Below are positions 6,938-15,969 of a DNA stretch of 33,988 bases, in pieces. Within the stretch, counting starts at the first letter, position 1, and each line of letters begins with the position of its first letter. Source of the stretch: Clostridia bacterium (GTDB lineage Bacteria; Bacillota; Clostridia; Oscillospirales; Acutalibacteraceae); contig JAFRLW010000001.1 of NCBI GenBank assembly GCA_017431035.1, positions 1 to 33,988 on the forward strand. Direction: 5' to 3'. The position numbers and the translations under genes are program-made. Below the pieces are notes generated by a model. The model did no database searches and was not told the DNA's origin. It saw only the letters and a list, made by a program, of their open reading frames with translations.

Positions 6938-8475
6938 TATTTTGCCTTTCTGAATTTTGAGGTCAACTCTTGAAGTAAAACCAAAACTCTATTAAATATA
7001 GATTTTTGTTCGGGTATAAAAGCGCCGAGTAATAAAGTTAAAACGGCGGATATTATAAAATACAAGGCGCCTTGCCATATTAAAGACAGAATACCGTTTA
7101 TACTCGGCAAAACACTTCTTACTAGTAAGAGAACTACCGAAATTAAAGCGGTAAAACACATATAAAGAATATATCTTAAATAATATTTAACCGGAGATTT
7201 TTTCATTCCGTGATGAATTACAAGCCACGGGTCATACCAAACAAGCGTAAGCGTTCTTGCTATCAATGTTCCAAGTAAAGTTCCGATTAGTCCCACATAA
7301 TTTACAAGAAGTAGTGAGAAAAGTAGATTAAGCACTGCCGTCACGGCAGGTCTAATCCACCCTTTAGTAAATATACCCATAGAGTTTCTAAAGGTTGCAA
7401 CGTTTAGTCCGAAACCATACATCATAAAGTTTATGAGCATAATATAGATGCATTTTTCGTCAAGGGTGTTACCTATCCACCATTGAGAAAAAGGAGATAT
7501 AAACGGTACAAACGTTGCCGTTATTATTCCGTAAATTAGATATGTAAAATGAAAAGACTGATAAAAAACGGAAGATACGTGTGACTTATCTTCTGAAGCG
7601 TTAAGGTCGCCGACACTGGCTATCATTCCGTCATTAAAAGTGCCAAGCAATTCATTCATAGCGCTAAGAAGCATATTTATACTGCCGTATATAGCGGTTG
7701 TTGCAACGCTTATAAACTTGCTTATCAAAAAGGTATCTACTGTGGCGTCAAGAGTGCGGCATACTTTATATACGGAAAGTGCGCCGACGTCTTTTGTGAG
7801 TTCTTTAACTTCACTTTTAGGCAGTTTTTTCTTTGTAAACCACGAGAGTTTATATCTTTTAACCGAAACTATGCCCGAAACCAAGCCTTGAAGAACGGCA
7901 GTAAAAAGTGATACCAAAAGATATAAATAGATATTTTTGAAAACTGCCAGAACAAGTATTTGCAGTCCGTTTCTTAAAAAAATGGAAATGTACTGAATAA
8001 CGGTAGAAATATATCTATCCTGTTTTGCTATTAAAAGTGTATTTTTATAACCCAAAAGATGATTAGCAACACTTGTTGCAAGAACAATAATATAAAGTGA
8101 CCAAAGCGGCTCGCTAAAGGTCGGCGCTTCTTTTACAAAGTGACTTAAAAACGGAATTAAGGCAAGACCCGCAACGGCAATAATGGCGGATACAACATAG
8201 CATATTTTTCTATAGGTGCTAAGCAGTATTTCGGTTTTTTCATCATCACCGTCGGCAATAGATTTATATAATCTAAAAAGAATAGCATTATTAAAGCCGA
8301 GATCGGCAAGGTTTAAGATATTAAGTATATCGGTAAAAAGTGTATTTACACCGGCATACTCAAGCCCTAAAAGGCGTATGAACAACGCCCTCAAGACAAA
8401 ACTCAAAAGGCTGCTAAGTATTGTACAAAAAAGGCCTACCGCCGAATTACGAGCGGTTTTTGTGGTACGGGACAT
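6937..8475 (-). CDS. Wzx-like oligosaccharide flippase
   Basis: About 512 residues with 12-14 membrane helices, opening with TARNSAVGLFCTILSSLLSF and ALFIRLLGLEYAGVNTLFTD, a typical N-terminus for the MATE/MOP-type polysaccharide flippases. It should move the undecaprenyl-diphosphate repeat unit outward for polymerisation by the EpsG-like protein encoded upstream. The frame is open to a GTG at 8487, but that codon lies within the AAGGTGAT ribosome binding site; the ATG at 8475, 9 bases further, is the better start. The gene ends in a one-base overlap with licD. Confidence 0.87.
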   Translation of the reverse strand: MSRTTKTARNSAVGLFCTILSSLLSFVLRALFIRLLGLEYAGVNTLFTDILNILNLADLGFNNAILFRLYKSIADGDDEKTEILLSTYRKICYVVSAIIAVAGLALIPFLSHFVKEAPTFSEPLWSLYIIVLATSVANHLLGYKNTLLIAKQDRYISTVIQYISIFLRNGLQILVLAVFKNIYLYLLVSLFTAVLQGLVSGIVSVKRYKLSWFTKKKLPKSEVKELTKDVGALSVYKVCRTLDATVDTFLISKFISVATTAIYGSINMLLSAMNELLGTFNDGMIASVGDLNASEDKSHVSSVFYQSFHFTYLIYGIITATFVPFISPFSQWWIGNTLDEKCIYIMLINFMMYGFGLNVATFRNSMGIFTKGWIRPAVTAVLNLLFSLLLVNYVGLIGTLLGTLIARTLTLVWYDPWLVIHHGMKKSPVKYYLRYILYMCFTALISVVLLLVRSVLPSINGILSLIWQGALYFIISAVLTLLLGAFIPEQKSIFNRVLVLLQELTSKFRKAK

Positions 8476-8508
8476 ATAATTGATCACCTTGTAAACTATT
8501 AATAGTTT

Positions 8509-9480
8509 TTATATTAATTTTTTTATTGATTTATCAACAAAGTTCAAAGCATAAGCAAAAGCAATGGAAATAAATATAGTCAAAACAGAAAACAATATAT
8601 TATTATATATATAATGAGCAAGTATTCTCATTACAAGACCATGTATTAGGTATATTTCAAGTGATATGCTGCCAAGATAATTAAGCGCTTTCCCTTTGAA
8701 CCTGATTTTTGTCATAACAAGACATACAATAACACAAAATACAACTGTTGAACCGAAACGGCTAATATAGTAGGCGTTAACCACTGTAGGCAATAAAGAA
8801 AACCCGCCAAAGAGAATTATAGAAACAAACAAAAGCAAGAAAAAATAATTTTTTATAACTTTATCAATACAGTCTTTTTTATAGGCTAAGAAACAACCGG
8901 CAATAAATCCGAAATTGGAAATAATCCATATACTGTCAAACTTCAAAAGTATAAGTATTACAGTCAATAATATTTGAAGAACGAATAGTAAAAACAAAGA
9001 TAATCCAATATTCTTTTCACCAAAAAGAATAAATGAAATATAAAACAGAATATAAAGGACAATTTGTATATAGATATACCAGCAGTTATCAACCAAAAAC
9101 GGACTAAAAACAAACTTGTCTATAACGATATAATATATAGAATAAACAAAAGCAAAAACAAAAAGGATAACAATCAAATACAGTATTCTTTTTTTCCAAA
9201 AACCTTTAAGATAGGATTTTCCTTTTTTCAAATAAGAAAATGTAAGTCCGTATCCTGAAAAAAAGAAAAAAACAGCAACAATCAAATAACCCAAGTGAAT
9301 TAAAAGCGGAAAAAACTTACCGCCTAAATTGTTTTCGGCTAAATGATGAAGAACAATTGCTACTGCCATTATTCCACGAACCGGCAAAGTGTTAGTTAAA
9401 GACATATATTCTTCGTTAAAACTTGTATATCTTGAAAAAACAATAATAAAAGTAAAAAATGAAAAAAGAATTATATCCAT
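8509..9480 (-). CDS. Acyltransferase family 3 membrane protein (O-acetyltransferase)
   Basis: About 323 residues with ten predicted helices and the family 3 signature: RGIMAVAIVLHHLAEN (catalytic-type Arg and His), VFFFFSGYGLTFS and, near the end, LGSISLEIYLIHG. Such enzymes add acetyl or other acyl groups to cell-surface glycans across the membrane. I choose the ATG at 9480 because GAGG lies 5 bases upstream; the longer form from 9510 has no ribosome binding site and would overlap the preceding gene. A second possible acetylation enzyme is the hexapeptide protein downstream in the operon. Confidence 0.84.
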   Translation of the reverse strand: MDIILFSFFTFIIVFSRYTSFNEEYMSLTNTLPVRGIMAVAIVLHHLAENNLGGKFFPLLIHLGYLIVAVFFFFSGYGLTFSYLKKGKSYLKGFWKKRILYLIVILFVFAFVYSIYYIVIDKFVFSPFLVDNCWYIYIQIVLYILFYISFILFGEKNIGLSLFLLFVLQILLTVILILLKFDSIWIISNFGFIAGCFLAYKKDCIDKVIKNYFFLLLFVSIILFGGFSLLPTVVNAYYISRFGSTVVFCVIVCLVMTKIRFKGKALNYLGSISLEIYLIHGLVMRILAHYIYNNILFSVLTIFISIAFAYALNFVDKSIKKLI

Positions 9481-9496
9481 TATTACCTCACAACAA

Positions 9497-10588
9497 CTAT
9501 ATTTTAACAAAACTGTTAATGAATTTCATCATACAGTCGGACCAAACCGATAAAGAATATTTTTCTTTAATAATTTTTCTGTTATAATCAATATTTTCTT
9601 TTATCACACCGTCTGCGATGCATTTTTCTATGCTTTTTGCCATATCGGAAGCGTTTTCAGATGAAAACTTATAAACACCTTTCATCTCATCCGCCCAAGA
9701 GGTGCCGGGAACATCCGAATAAACAGCAGGCAAACCGCAGTATATCCCCTCAAGCAAAGCAAAGGAAAAGCCTTCCGAACGGCTTGGCGACAATATAATA
9801 TCGGCTTTGTTATAAACTTCCACAATATTTTCAACCGGTTTCAATAGTTCTACGTATGAAGGAAGATTATTTCCGTATCTTTTTTTAATATAATCATAGG
9901 TGAGTTTTTGTGCCGAAACAAGTAAGTTACAAACCGTTTCTTTTTTATTTAATTCCTCAACGGCATCAAGCGCAATATCAAGACCTTTTACATATGGATT
10001 ATATCCGAAAGTCAAAAGGGTTACAGGTTTTTTGAACGAAACCGTTTCTTTATTTTTAATAACCAACCTATTAAAATCGGTTGCGTTTTGTATTGCAACG
10101 CATTTGTTCTTTAGGTTCAGAGTATTAAGCGTTTTTGCGGCAGGATATGAAGTCGCAACCGAATAGACGTTTTTTCCGCCGATTATCCGATATTTCCCGA
10201 TATATTTTAACTTTTTTATAGGGCTATCTGCTATATTCGGGTTCATCTCCATATGCCAAATTATAGGTAATGACGGTTTTGCAAGGTGGGCAGCAATATC
10301 CCAACCCGACATTCTTGAATATATAAGAACAGCATTTTCGTCATTTAGTATTCTTCTTATTCTCTTTATATTATCAAAAGAATTAGGTCTATAAGGCAAA
10401 AAGTAAATTGTATCGGCAAAAGTTTCAACCGTAGGTACGTAGGAAAAGTCTTTCACCTTTTCCTGAAAAATATAAACGGTTTTAAGACCTTTTTCTTTAA
10501 GTTTTTTATCAAGGGCACAAAGCGATGCGATAAAATTACCGCCATACGGCCCGTCATAACTTGTGATTATAACAACTGACTTTTGCAT
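9497..10588 (-). CDS. GT4-like glycosyltransferase
   Basis: 363-residue GT-B fold enzyme. The C-terminal donor domain shows FGYNPYVKGLDIALDAV and the GT4 motif PSRSEGFSFALLEGIYCGLP with the Glu pair for the nucleotide-sugar. The N-terminal acceptor half is divergent and I cannot assign a substrate. The ATG overlaps the stop of the preceding glycosyltransferase gene by one base (TAATG), indicating coupled synthesis. It probably adds one sugar of the repeat unit at the inner membrane face. Confidence 0.85.
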   Translation of the reverse strand: MQKSVVIITSYDGPYGGNFIASLCALDKKLKEKGLKTVYIFQEKVKDFSYVPTVETFADTIYFLPYRPNSFDNIKRIRRILNDENAVLIYSRMSGWDIAAHLAKPSLPIIWHMEMNPNIADSPIKKLKYIGKYRIIGGKNVYSVATSYPAAKTLNTLNLKNKCVAIQNATDFNRLVIKNKETVSFKKPVTLLTFGYNPYVKGLDIALDAVEELNKKETVCNLLVSAQKLTYDYIKKRYGNNLPSYVELLKPVENIVEVYNKADIILSPSRSEGFSFALLEGIYCGLPAVYSDVPGTSWADEMKGVYKFSSENASDMAKSIEKCIADGVIKENIDYNRKIIKEKYSLSVWSDCMMKFINSFVKI

Positions 10589-11700
10589 TAAAACAGTCCC
10601 TCAAACATATCTTCAACAGCACGGGTAGTATTCTCGGTTGAGAAATACTCTCCCCTTGTTTTTGCCAAAGATTTATACTCTTTATATTTATCATTATCGA
10701 GCATAGCGAAAAGACCTTTTATAACGCCTTCCTCACTATTTTCTACCACAATGCCGTATTCATTATTCTCTCCGAGCAGTTCGGTAGCGCCCGAACACTT
10801 AGTAGAAACAACCGGCGTTCCGCAAACGAGAGCTTCTGTAACGGCGGTTGAAAATCCCTCTCTTCTTGAAGAGCAAATATAAAAATCTGCCGCCGCAAGA
10901 TATTTATACGGGTTTTCTTTGAAACCTAAAAAGGTTACGTACTCATCTATGTTATGTTTTTTAGCAAGTGCTTCAAGTTCCGATTGTTGTTCACCTATTC
11001 CAAGCAGGTAAAGGTGCGCTTTTTTCTCTCTGTTTTCGTTTGCCTTGGCAAGAGCGGGTATCAGGCGGTCATAGCCTTTAGAGGGAACGAGTTTTGCAAC
11101 CGAGATTATATTCACTTCATCTTTTGAAAAGTGGGCGTCATCAATTTTTTCCCTGCTTCTAATCTTTATATCTTCGGTTTCGTTAACGTTATAGAGCACA
11201 ATTCCGTTATTAAAGGTTTGTCCTGCCGCTTTTTCAAAGGCTTCTTTTACGGTGTTTGAAACAAAAACGGTTTTATCAAAGGAATTATAAACTTTTGCCG
11301 CCTCTTTAGTATCGCTAAAAGAGGTTTTTATACTGTTCATCTCAATATGCACCCAAGCGACTTTTTTTGCGTCTTTATCGGTGCAACCCGACAAAACTCT
11401 TGTGGCGTTACCCTCAAGAAAAGCAACAATTATATCATATTTATCTTTTACAAAAAACTTGAAAAGGGATTTAGCCGGGATTTTGCGAATGATATGAGAA
11501 TTACCCCTTATCTCCCACTTTAGCCCCGGTATATACTTTACGCCGTCCTTAATGTTTTTTATATGAACGCCCCTATTAAAAAGGGTTTTTATTGTCACGT
11601 CATACTTTTCTTTATCAAGGTTATTAGCAAGGTTAACAAGCACCTTTTCGGCGCCGCCGTGCTTTAAGTCTTGTATTAAAAATAATACTTTCTTTTTCAT
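10588..11700 (-). CDS. GT4 family glycosyltransferase
   Basis: 370 residues. The N-terminus carries the GGAEKVLVNLANNLD motif typical of retaining GT4 enzymes, and the donor domain has SVAKLVPSKGYDRLIPALAK and SSRREGFSTAVTEALVCGTP. Cytoplasmic, probably membrane-associated, adding a sugar during repeat-unit assembly. GAAAGG lies 7 bases upstream of the ATG, and the EpsG-like gene ends 12 bases before it. Donor and linkage are unknown. Confidence 0.87.
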   Translation of the reverse strand: MKKKVLFLIQDLKHGGAEKVLVNLANNLDKEKYDVTIKTLFNRGVHIKNIKDGVKYIPGLKWEIRGNSHIIRKIPAKSLFKFFVKDKYDIIVAFLEGNATRVLSGCTDKDAKKVAWVHIEMNSIKTSFSDTKEAAKVYNSFDKTVFVSNTVKEAFEKAAGQTFNNGIVLYNVNETEDIKIRSREKIDDAHFSKDEVNIISVAKLVPSKGYDRLIPALAKANENREKKAHLYLLGIGEQQSELEALAKKHNIDEYVTFLGFKENPYKYLAAADFYICSSRREGFSTAVTEALVCGTPVVSTKCSGATELLGENNEYGIVVENSEEGVIKGLFAMLDNDKYKEYKSLAKTRGEYFSTENTTRAVEDMFEGLF

Positions 11701-11712
11701 AGAAAAACCTTT

Positions 11713-12828
11713 CTATTTATAAAGATATATACCAAGAACGTCGCTTACATATGGAAGCCCACCATAAGAAAAGTACATTTGATAAATAAAGAAAATAAGA
11801 TATGCTAAAAAGAAGATAAACCTATAAAATTTTTTCTCTTTCGGAATTATCATTTGGAACAAATATGCATAGAACAATGAATTATAAATCATAAAATACA
11901 TTGTAACTCTTGCGACAAGAAGTCCGTTGATGAATATTCCGAGTGTATACATCAGTCCCGTAATTATACTTGCGTTAACGGTAAAATTAAGCATGAGGTT
12001 GTTCTTTTCTCTTATTTTTTCACGCAAAACAAAGGAAATTACGGGTGGAATAAGAAGTGTTATTGCACGAATGGGGTTAAGTCCGTTTGTTCTTAAATGA
12101 GTTGAATATATAGAATAATCCGTGTTTTCAACCGCATCCGAAATAATTTTTGCCAACACACTTTTAGGAAGTAATACAAAAGCAATTGTTATAAAAACCA
12201 TCAGCCAGGTTATACGGCTCCAAGGTTTTATTTTGTAAAGAATAATACATGCAAACGCAACAACGGCGGAGCCGTGAAAAAGAGATGCAATAAACACGAA
12301 AAGTATATAGCGGAAAATCTTGTTTTTCTCTAAAAACTTTGTTGCATAGAAACATATCGCAATAGCGATCATTTGTCTTGCACCGTTAAAGAAGTATTCA
12401 AAACAACCAGAAAGAATAAAGAAAGATACCGAAATTTGAATGTCTATTGAATACGTTGAAAGTGTAGCACAAATAGGAATAAATGCTAACGTGTCAAGAA
12501 GAAACAACCAAAAAATAGCTGAATTAGATATATGAGATTTCACAAAAGACCTTAATAAATCAAAAAGAAAAGACGATGAGTATTTAGGTATTCTAAATTC
12601 TAAACTTGTTTTTTTAAAAGTCTCAATATATGCAAGAGTATCACCTACTCCGTATGTTCTAAATCCGGCAAAAAACCACAGTGGTAAAAGAGCGATAATA
12701 ACCGCTAAAAATGAATATTTATAAGTTGTTTTAAGATTTGCGTTTCTTTCAATGGCTTTTTCTCGTTTTAAGTTCATATAAGAAGAAGCGGCAAAAGCCC
12801 AAAGAAAAATAGACCAATAAACTATCAT
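11713..12828 (-). CDS. EpsG family (Wzy-like) polysaccharide polymerase
   Basis: 371 residues, about ten to eleven membrane helices. The start region WFFAGFRTYGVGDTLAYIE matches the EpsG family, in which an Arg plus a GxDxxxY-like motif follow the second helix. Family members polymerise flipped repeat units in Wzx/Wzy-type pathways. A strong AAGGAGG precedes the ATG. Together with the flippase gene downstream it argues that this is a polymerised exopolysaccharide or capsule and not a short lipid-linked glycan. Confidence 0.84.
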   Translation of the reverse strand: MIVYWSIFLWAFAASSYMNLKREKAIERNANLKTTYKYSFLAVIIALLPLWFFAGFRTYGVGDTLAYIETFKKTSLEFRIPKYSSSFLFDLLRSFVKSHISNSAIFWLFLLDTLAFIPICATLSTYSIDIQISVSFFILSGCFEYFFNGARQMIAIAICFYATKFLEKNKIFRYILFVFIASLFHGSAVVAFACIILYKIKPWSRITWLMVFITIAFVLLPKSVLAKIISDAVENTDYSIYSTHLRTNGLNPIRAITLLIPPVISFVLREKIREKNNLMLNFTVNASIITGLMYTLGIFINGLLVARVTMYFMIYNSLFYAYLFQMIIPKEKKFYRFIFFLAYLIFFIYQMYFSYGGLPYVSDVLGIYLYK

Positions 12829-12862
12829 TTGTACTCCCTCCTTTCATAGATTTGATTAAAAT

Positions 12863-13747
12863 CTATTTATTATATGTTTTTTCCATATGTTTTTTCAATA
12901 TATATCCTACAGGGAAAAGTAAAACTGTTAGTATCTTTTTTGGTGAATTTTTGAGTAAATCTTTATCTTTTGCAATAAGGCAGTCCATTATGTAATGTAC
13001 AGTGGCTTTTACTCTACCGAAAAAAGTGATGTTATACTTCATCTCAATTATTTTAGAGGCGGCAAAACCACGTGGACTCTCGAAATACTGTTTTTTTATT
13101 GTGTTAGATGACCCGTTTTCCTGATAATCAACAAGGCAGACAATCCGGTCAAGCAAAATCATTGTGTATTTAAGGGAAACGAGTTGATACTTAACGCCGA
13201 GCGGAACAAGTTTTTCACCCTTATATTCAGGATATGGCGGAACACTTTTAATAATATCGGTTCTGTAGATAAACTTTTTATCGCCTGTGGCTTTATACTT
13301 TGCGTAGAGATTACTTGTTGTGGCGTAATCAACACCTTTAGGCATATTAGACCCGATAACTTTTCCCGAAAAATCGCTGTCAAGAGCAATAATTCCGGCA
13401 ACATCTTCCCTTGTGTTTTTATCCCAAGTATCAAGAATTATTTGTATGGCGTAATTAGGCATTGCGTCGTCAGAGTCGATACAAACATTGAGTTCCGTAG
13501 TTATCTTTTCATAAGCCAGATTGTGGGCGGTATGCATTCCGCCGTTTTCTTTATAATAATACTCTATTAAAAAGCCGTTTTCACGCTTTTTCCACTCATC
13601 TATAAGTTCTTTTGTATTATCGGTAGAGCCGTCGTCAATAATCATCCAAATAAAATCTTTATTTGTTTGAGCGAGCAAACTCTCATAGGTTCTGCCTATA
13701 GTGTGCGCCCTATTGTAAGCCGGGGTAAAAACGGTAATTCTTGCCAT
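12863..13747 (-). CDS. GT2 family glycosyltransferase
   Basis: About 294 residues, GT-A fold. ITVFTPAYNRAHTIGRTYES opens the protein, with MIIDDGSTDNT, GGMHTAHNLA and the metal-binding CIDSDDAMP following at about 40-105. These features fit an inverting GT2 enzyme for polysaccharide assembly. The frame extends to an ATG at 13756, but GAAAGG abuts that codon; the ATG at 13747 has the normal 9-base spacing and is preferred. No membrane helices are seen. Confidence 0.86.
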   Translation of the reverse strand: MARITVFTPAYNRAHTIGRTYESLLAQTNKDFIWMIIDDGSTDNTKELIDEWKKRENGFLIEYYYKENGGMHTAHNLAYEKITTELNVCIDSDDAMPNYAIQIILDTWDKNTREDVAGIIALDSDFSGKVIGSNMPKGVDYATTSNLYAKYKATGDKKFIYRTDIIKSVPPYPEYKGEKLVPLGVKYQLVSLKYTMILLDRIVCLVDYQENGSSNTIKKQYFESPRGFAASKIIEMKYNITFFGRVKATVHYIMDCLIAKDKDLLKNSPKKILTVLLFPVGYILKKHMEKTYNK

Positions 13748-13763
13748 AAGGCACATCCTTTCA

Positions 13764-14861
13764 TTATAAAGATAAATAAAAATCTTCTAATTCTTTAGAA
13801 GTTTGTTTAATATCAAACCCTGCCTCTTTTACTTTTTTTAAAGTGTTTACCCTTTGTTTATCGCAAGTCATAATCTCGTTGACCCAAAGATCATAATTGT
13901 TTATGGGTAAATATTTAACAAGTCCTGTTATATCGGTTGCTTTCGAAATAGTATCACTTACAAAGCATTTTATACCATTTGCCTGAGCCTCAACCATAGT
14001 TACCGGGAAGCCCTCGTGTAAACTCGGCATAATAAAGACGTCCATAGCCTGAATATAATCGTTTACATTTGATTTTACGCCTACAAAAATAATATTATCA
14101 AACGCTCCGGTAGTTTTAGCGTATTTAATAGTTTCATCATGCTGTATTCCGTCTCCTACCCACAAAAAAGAAGTTTTCGGGCGGATACTGCGTATAAGAT
14201 TTACAATATCAATAATTCCGTGAGGGTTTTTGACCTTTTCAATTCTTCCGACAGTGCCAAGCAACAAAGTATCATCATCGATAGAGAGTTCATTTCTGAT
14301 TTTTTTTCTTATTTCTGAATTGAAAGTATAATCTTCGACGTTTATAGCATTGTAAATTACCATAAAAGGCAACTTACCGTACATCATTTTTCCGGCATCT
14401 TCCGTGCAAGCAAGTCTATAATCGGTATATTTTGCCGCTTGGCGCATAAAAATTATCTCTAAAAACGCTCTGAGATTTTTTGCTTTATACGCAGAGTGAC
14501 AGTGCGCTATTGTAATAAGTTTATGTTTTTTTGCAACCGGGAAAATGGCGGTACATATAGTGAAATAATGACAATGAATTATTCTGTATTCATTGTGCTT
14601 TGTAAGAAAATCGTTCCACCATTTTTTATAAGAGCGTAAACTTTTCAAAGAAAAGTGAGGCGCATTATATATTTTGCCGCCAAGAGACAGTATCTCATCT
14701 TCAAAAGCGCATTTATCATCAGTATGCTTTATAAAATCAAACTGCACCTTTGTTCTGTCTATGTTTCGGTAGAGATTCATACACATAGATTCCGCACCGC
14801 CCCTGTTTAGCGTTGCGAAAACACAAAGTATTCTTATTGGTTCTTTGTTTTTAATAGTCAT
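13764..14861 (-). CDS. GT4 family glycosyltransferase (EpsF-like)
   Basis: 365-residue GT-B enzyme. Key stretches are ATLNRGGAESMCMNLYRNID, the acceptor-domain HCHYF and AHCHSAYKA, the donor-domain GTVGRIEKVKNPHGIID and the final MPSLHEGFPVTMVEAQANGI. The overall pattern resembles EpsF-type enzymes of Firmicute exopolysaccharide clusters. It is preceded by AAAGGG and follows the sugar-transfer ATP-grasp gene by 16 bases. Donor sugar cannot be predicted. Confidence 0.87.
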   Translation of the reverse strand: MTIKNKEPIRILCVFATLNRGGAESMCMNLYRNIDRTKVQFDFIKHTDDKCAFEDEILSLGGKIYNAPHFSLKSLRSYKKWWNDFLTKHNEYRIIHCHYFTICTAIFPVAKKHKLITIAHCHSAYKAKNLRAFLEIIFMRQAAKYTDYRLACTEDAGKMMYGKLPFMVIYNAINVEDYTFNSEIRKKIRNELSIDDDTLLLGTVGRIEKVKNPHGIIDIVNLIRSIRPKTSFLWVGDGIQHDETIKYAKTTGAFDNIIFVGVKSNVNDYIQAMDVFIMPSLHEGFPVTMVEAQANGIKCFVSDTISKATDITGLVKYLPINNYDLWVNEIMTCDKQRVNTLKKVKEAGFDIKQTSKELEDFYLSL

Positions 14862-14877
14862 TTGATTTTCCCTTTAG

Positions 14878-15957
14878 TTATTTGTTAAAAACTGTATTAA
14901 GAATCTCATCGGTTTTATCGCCGAATATGGGACCGGCACCAAGTTGATGATACATAATGCCGCCGTAAATCATATTAACTTCAATAAGTATCGGTTCTTC
15001 ATCGGGAGATAGCGAAAAGTCCCAAGAAACTATTCTGAAATCACCAAGACGCTTATGGAGTTCAAGTGATTTTTGCTTTATTTTTTCAAAACACGGAACA
15101 GTATATCCCTTAAAGGGTATTCCGCTTGCGTGGTGGTCTACTCTGTTGCAGGTCATATTATCAAAACCTATTTCATACAACTGCCCATCGGGTTTGACGC
15201 TGCAAACACAACCGCCGAGATAATCTATCTTTGACTCCCCTTGTCCAAGTCTTAAATATCCGCAAATATATTCAGGTCCGTTTTCGGTTATCAAAGTTAT
15301 TGTGCGAATACAAGCAACGCTGTTGCTTTTGAATATTGAGAGGTTCGGGTGCTCGATTATCAGTTCCTGAGCGACTATATCACCGGACATATTATCTATT
15401 ATTTTTTCAAGTTCTTCTTTTGTACCGGTGCTCTTTTCCCATATTTTGACACCGACACCGTATCCGGCTTCCTGTGACTGTTTTACCGCCGCACCACCTG
15501 CTAAAAGGCAGATGTTTATTGCATCTTCTTTGCTTATAATATTCCAGTTTTTATCGTGGTAAATACCTTTCATCTTTCTAAAAAGAGTTTTAGGCATTAA
15601 AACATTTTCACCGAAATATAAATCATAATTACACTTGTTATCAAAGCCCCAAGAAGATTTATAGTCGTTAAGGTATCCCTCAATTTCGGTAAACATAATA
15701 TCGTCGGGTATATATCTCGGGTCAAAATTGCCTGTTTTTTGAGCAAACAATTCGTGCCAAAGAGGAGAAAAGTGTTTTGTATATTGTTTCCAATATGTTT
15801 TTGCCTCCATTTTTTGTTCTTTCGTCAAAACATAAGGCTTACTAAGATATTGTTTAACACTGTGTCTCATACGAAATCTACGCCATGACCACCGAAGAGA
15901 AGTGCTGACAGATGATAATATTGCCGCTAATTTACTGTTAAATGAATCAAGTCCCAT
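14878..15957 (-). CDS. ATP-grasp protein of the sugar-transfer-associated type
   Basis: 359 residues matching the ATP-grasp family found next to glycosyltransferase genes (ATPgrasp_ST). The N-terminal 100 residues are helical and basic; then come the lid-like GGAAVKQSQEAGYGVGVKIW, the strand IVAQELIIEHPNLSIF, the segment NSVACIRTITLI, and the metal site WDFSLSPDEEPILIEVN near 310-325. ATP-grasp enzymes form carboxylate-amine or carboxylate-thiol bonds via acylphosphates. I infer amidation or peptidylation of a uronic acid in the glycan, which the UDP-GalNAcA genes could supply. It stands directly before a second, unrelated ATP-grasp gene. Confidence 0.82.
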   Translation of the reverse strand: MGLDSFNSKLAAILSSVSTSLRWSWRRFRMRHSVKQYLSKPYVLTKEQKMEAKTYWKQYTKHFSPLWHELFAQKTGNFDPRYIPDDIMFTEIEGYLNDYKSSWGFDNKCNYDLYFGENVLMPKTLFRKMKGIYHDKNWNIISKEDAINICLLAGGAAVKQSQEAGYGVGVKIWEKSTGTKEELEKIIDNMSGDIVAQELIIEHPNLSIFKSNSVACIRTITLITENGPEYICGYLRLGQGESKIDYLGGCVCSVKPDGQLYEIGFDNMTCNRVDHHASGIPFKGYTVPCFEKIKQKSLELHKRLGDFRIVSWDFSLSPDEEPILIEVNMIYGGIMYHQLGAGPIFGDKTDEILNTVFNK

Positions 15958-15969
15958 ATTTTTCCTCTT

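Noticed and set aside
13184-13570. Plus-strand frame of 128 codons
   Set aside because: Antisense to the GT2 gene at 12863-13747, whose motifs are clear.
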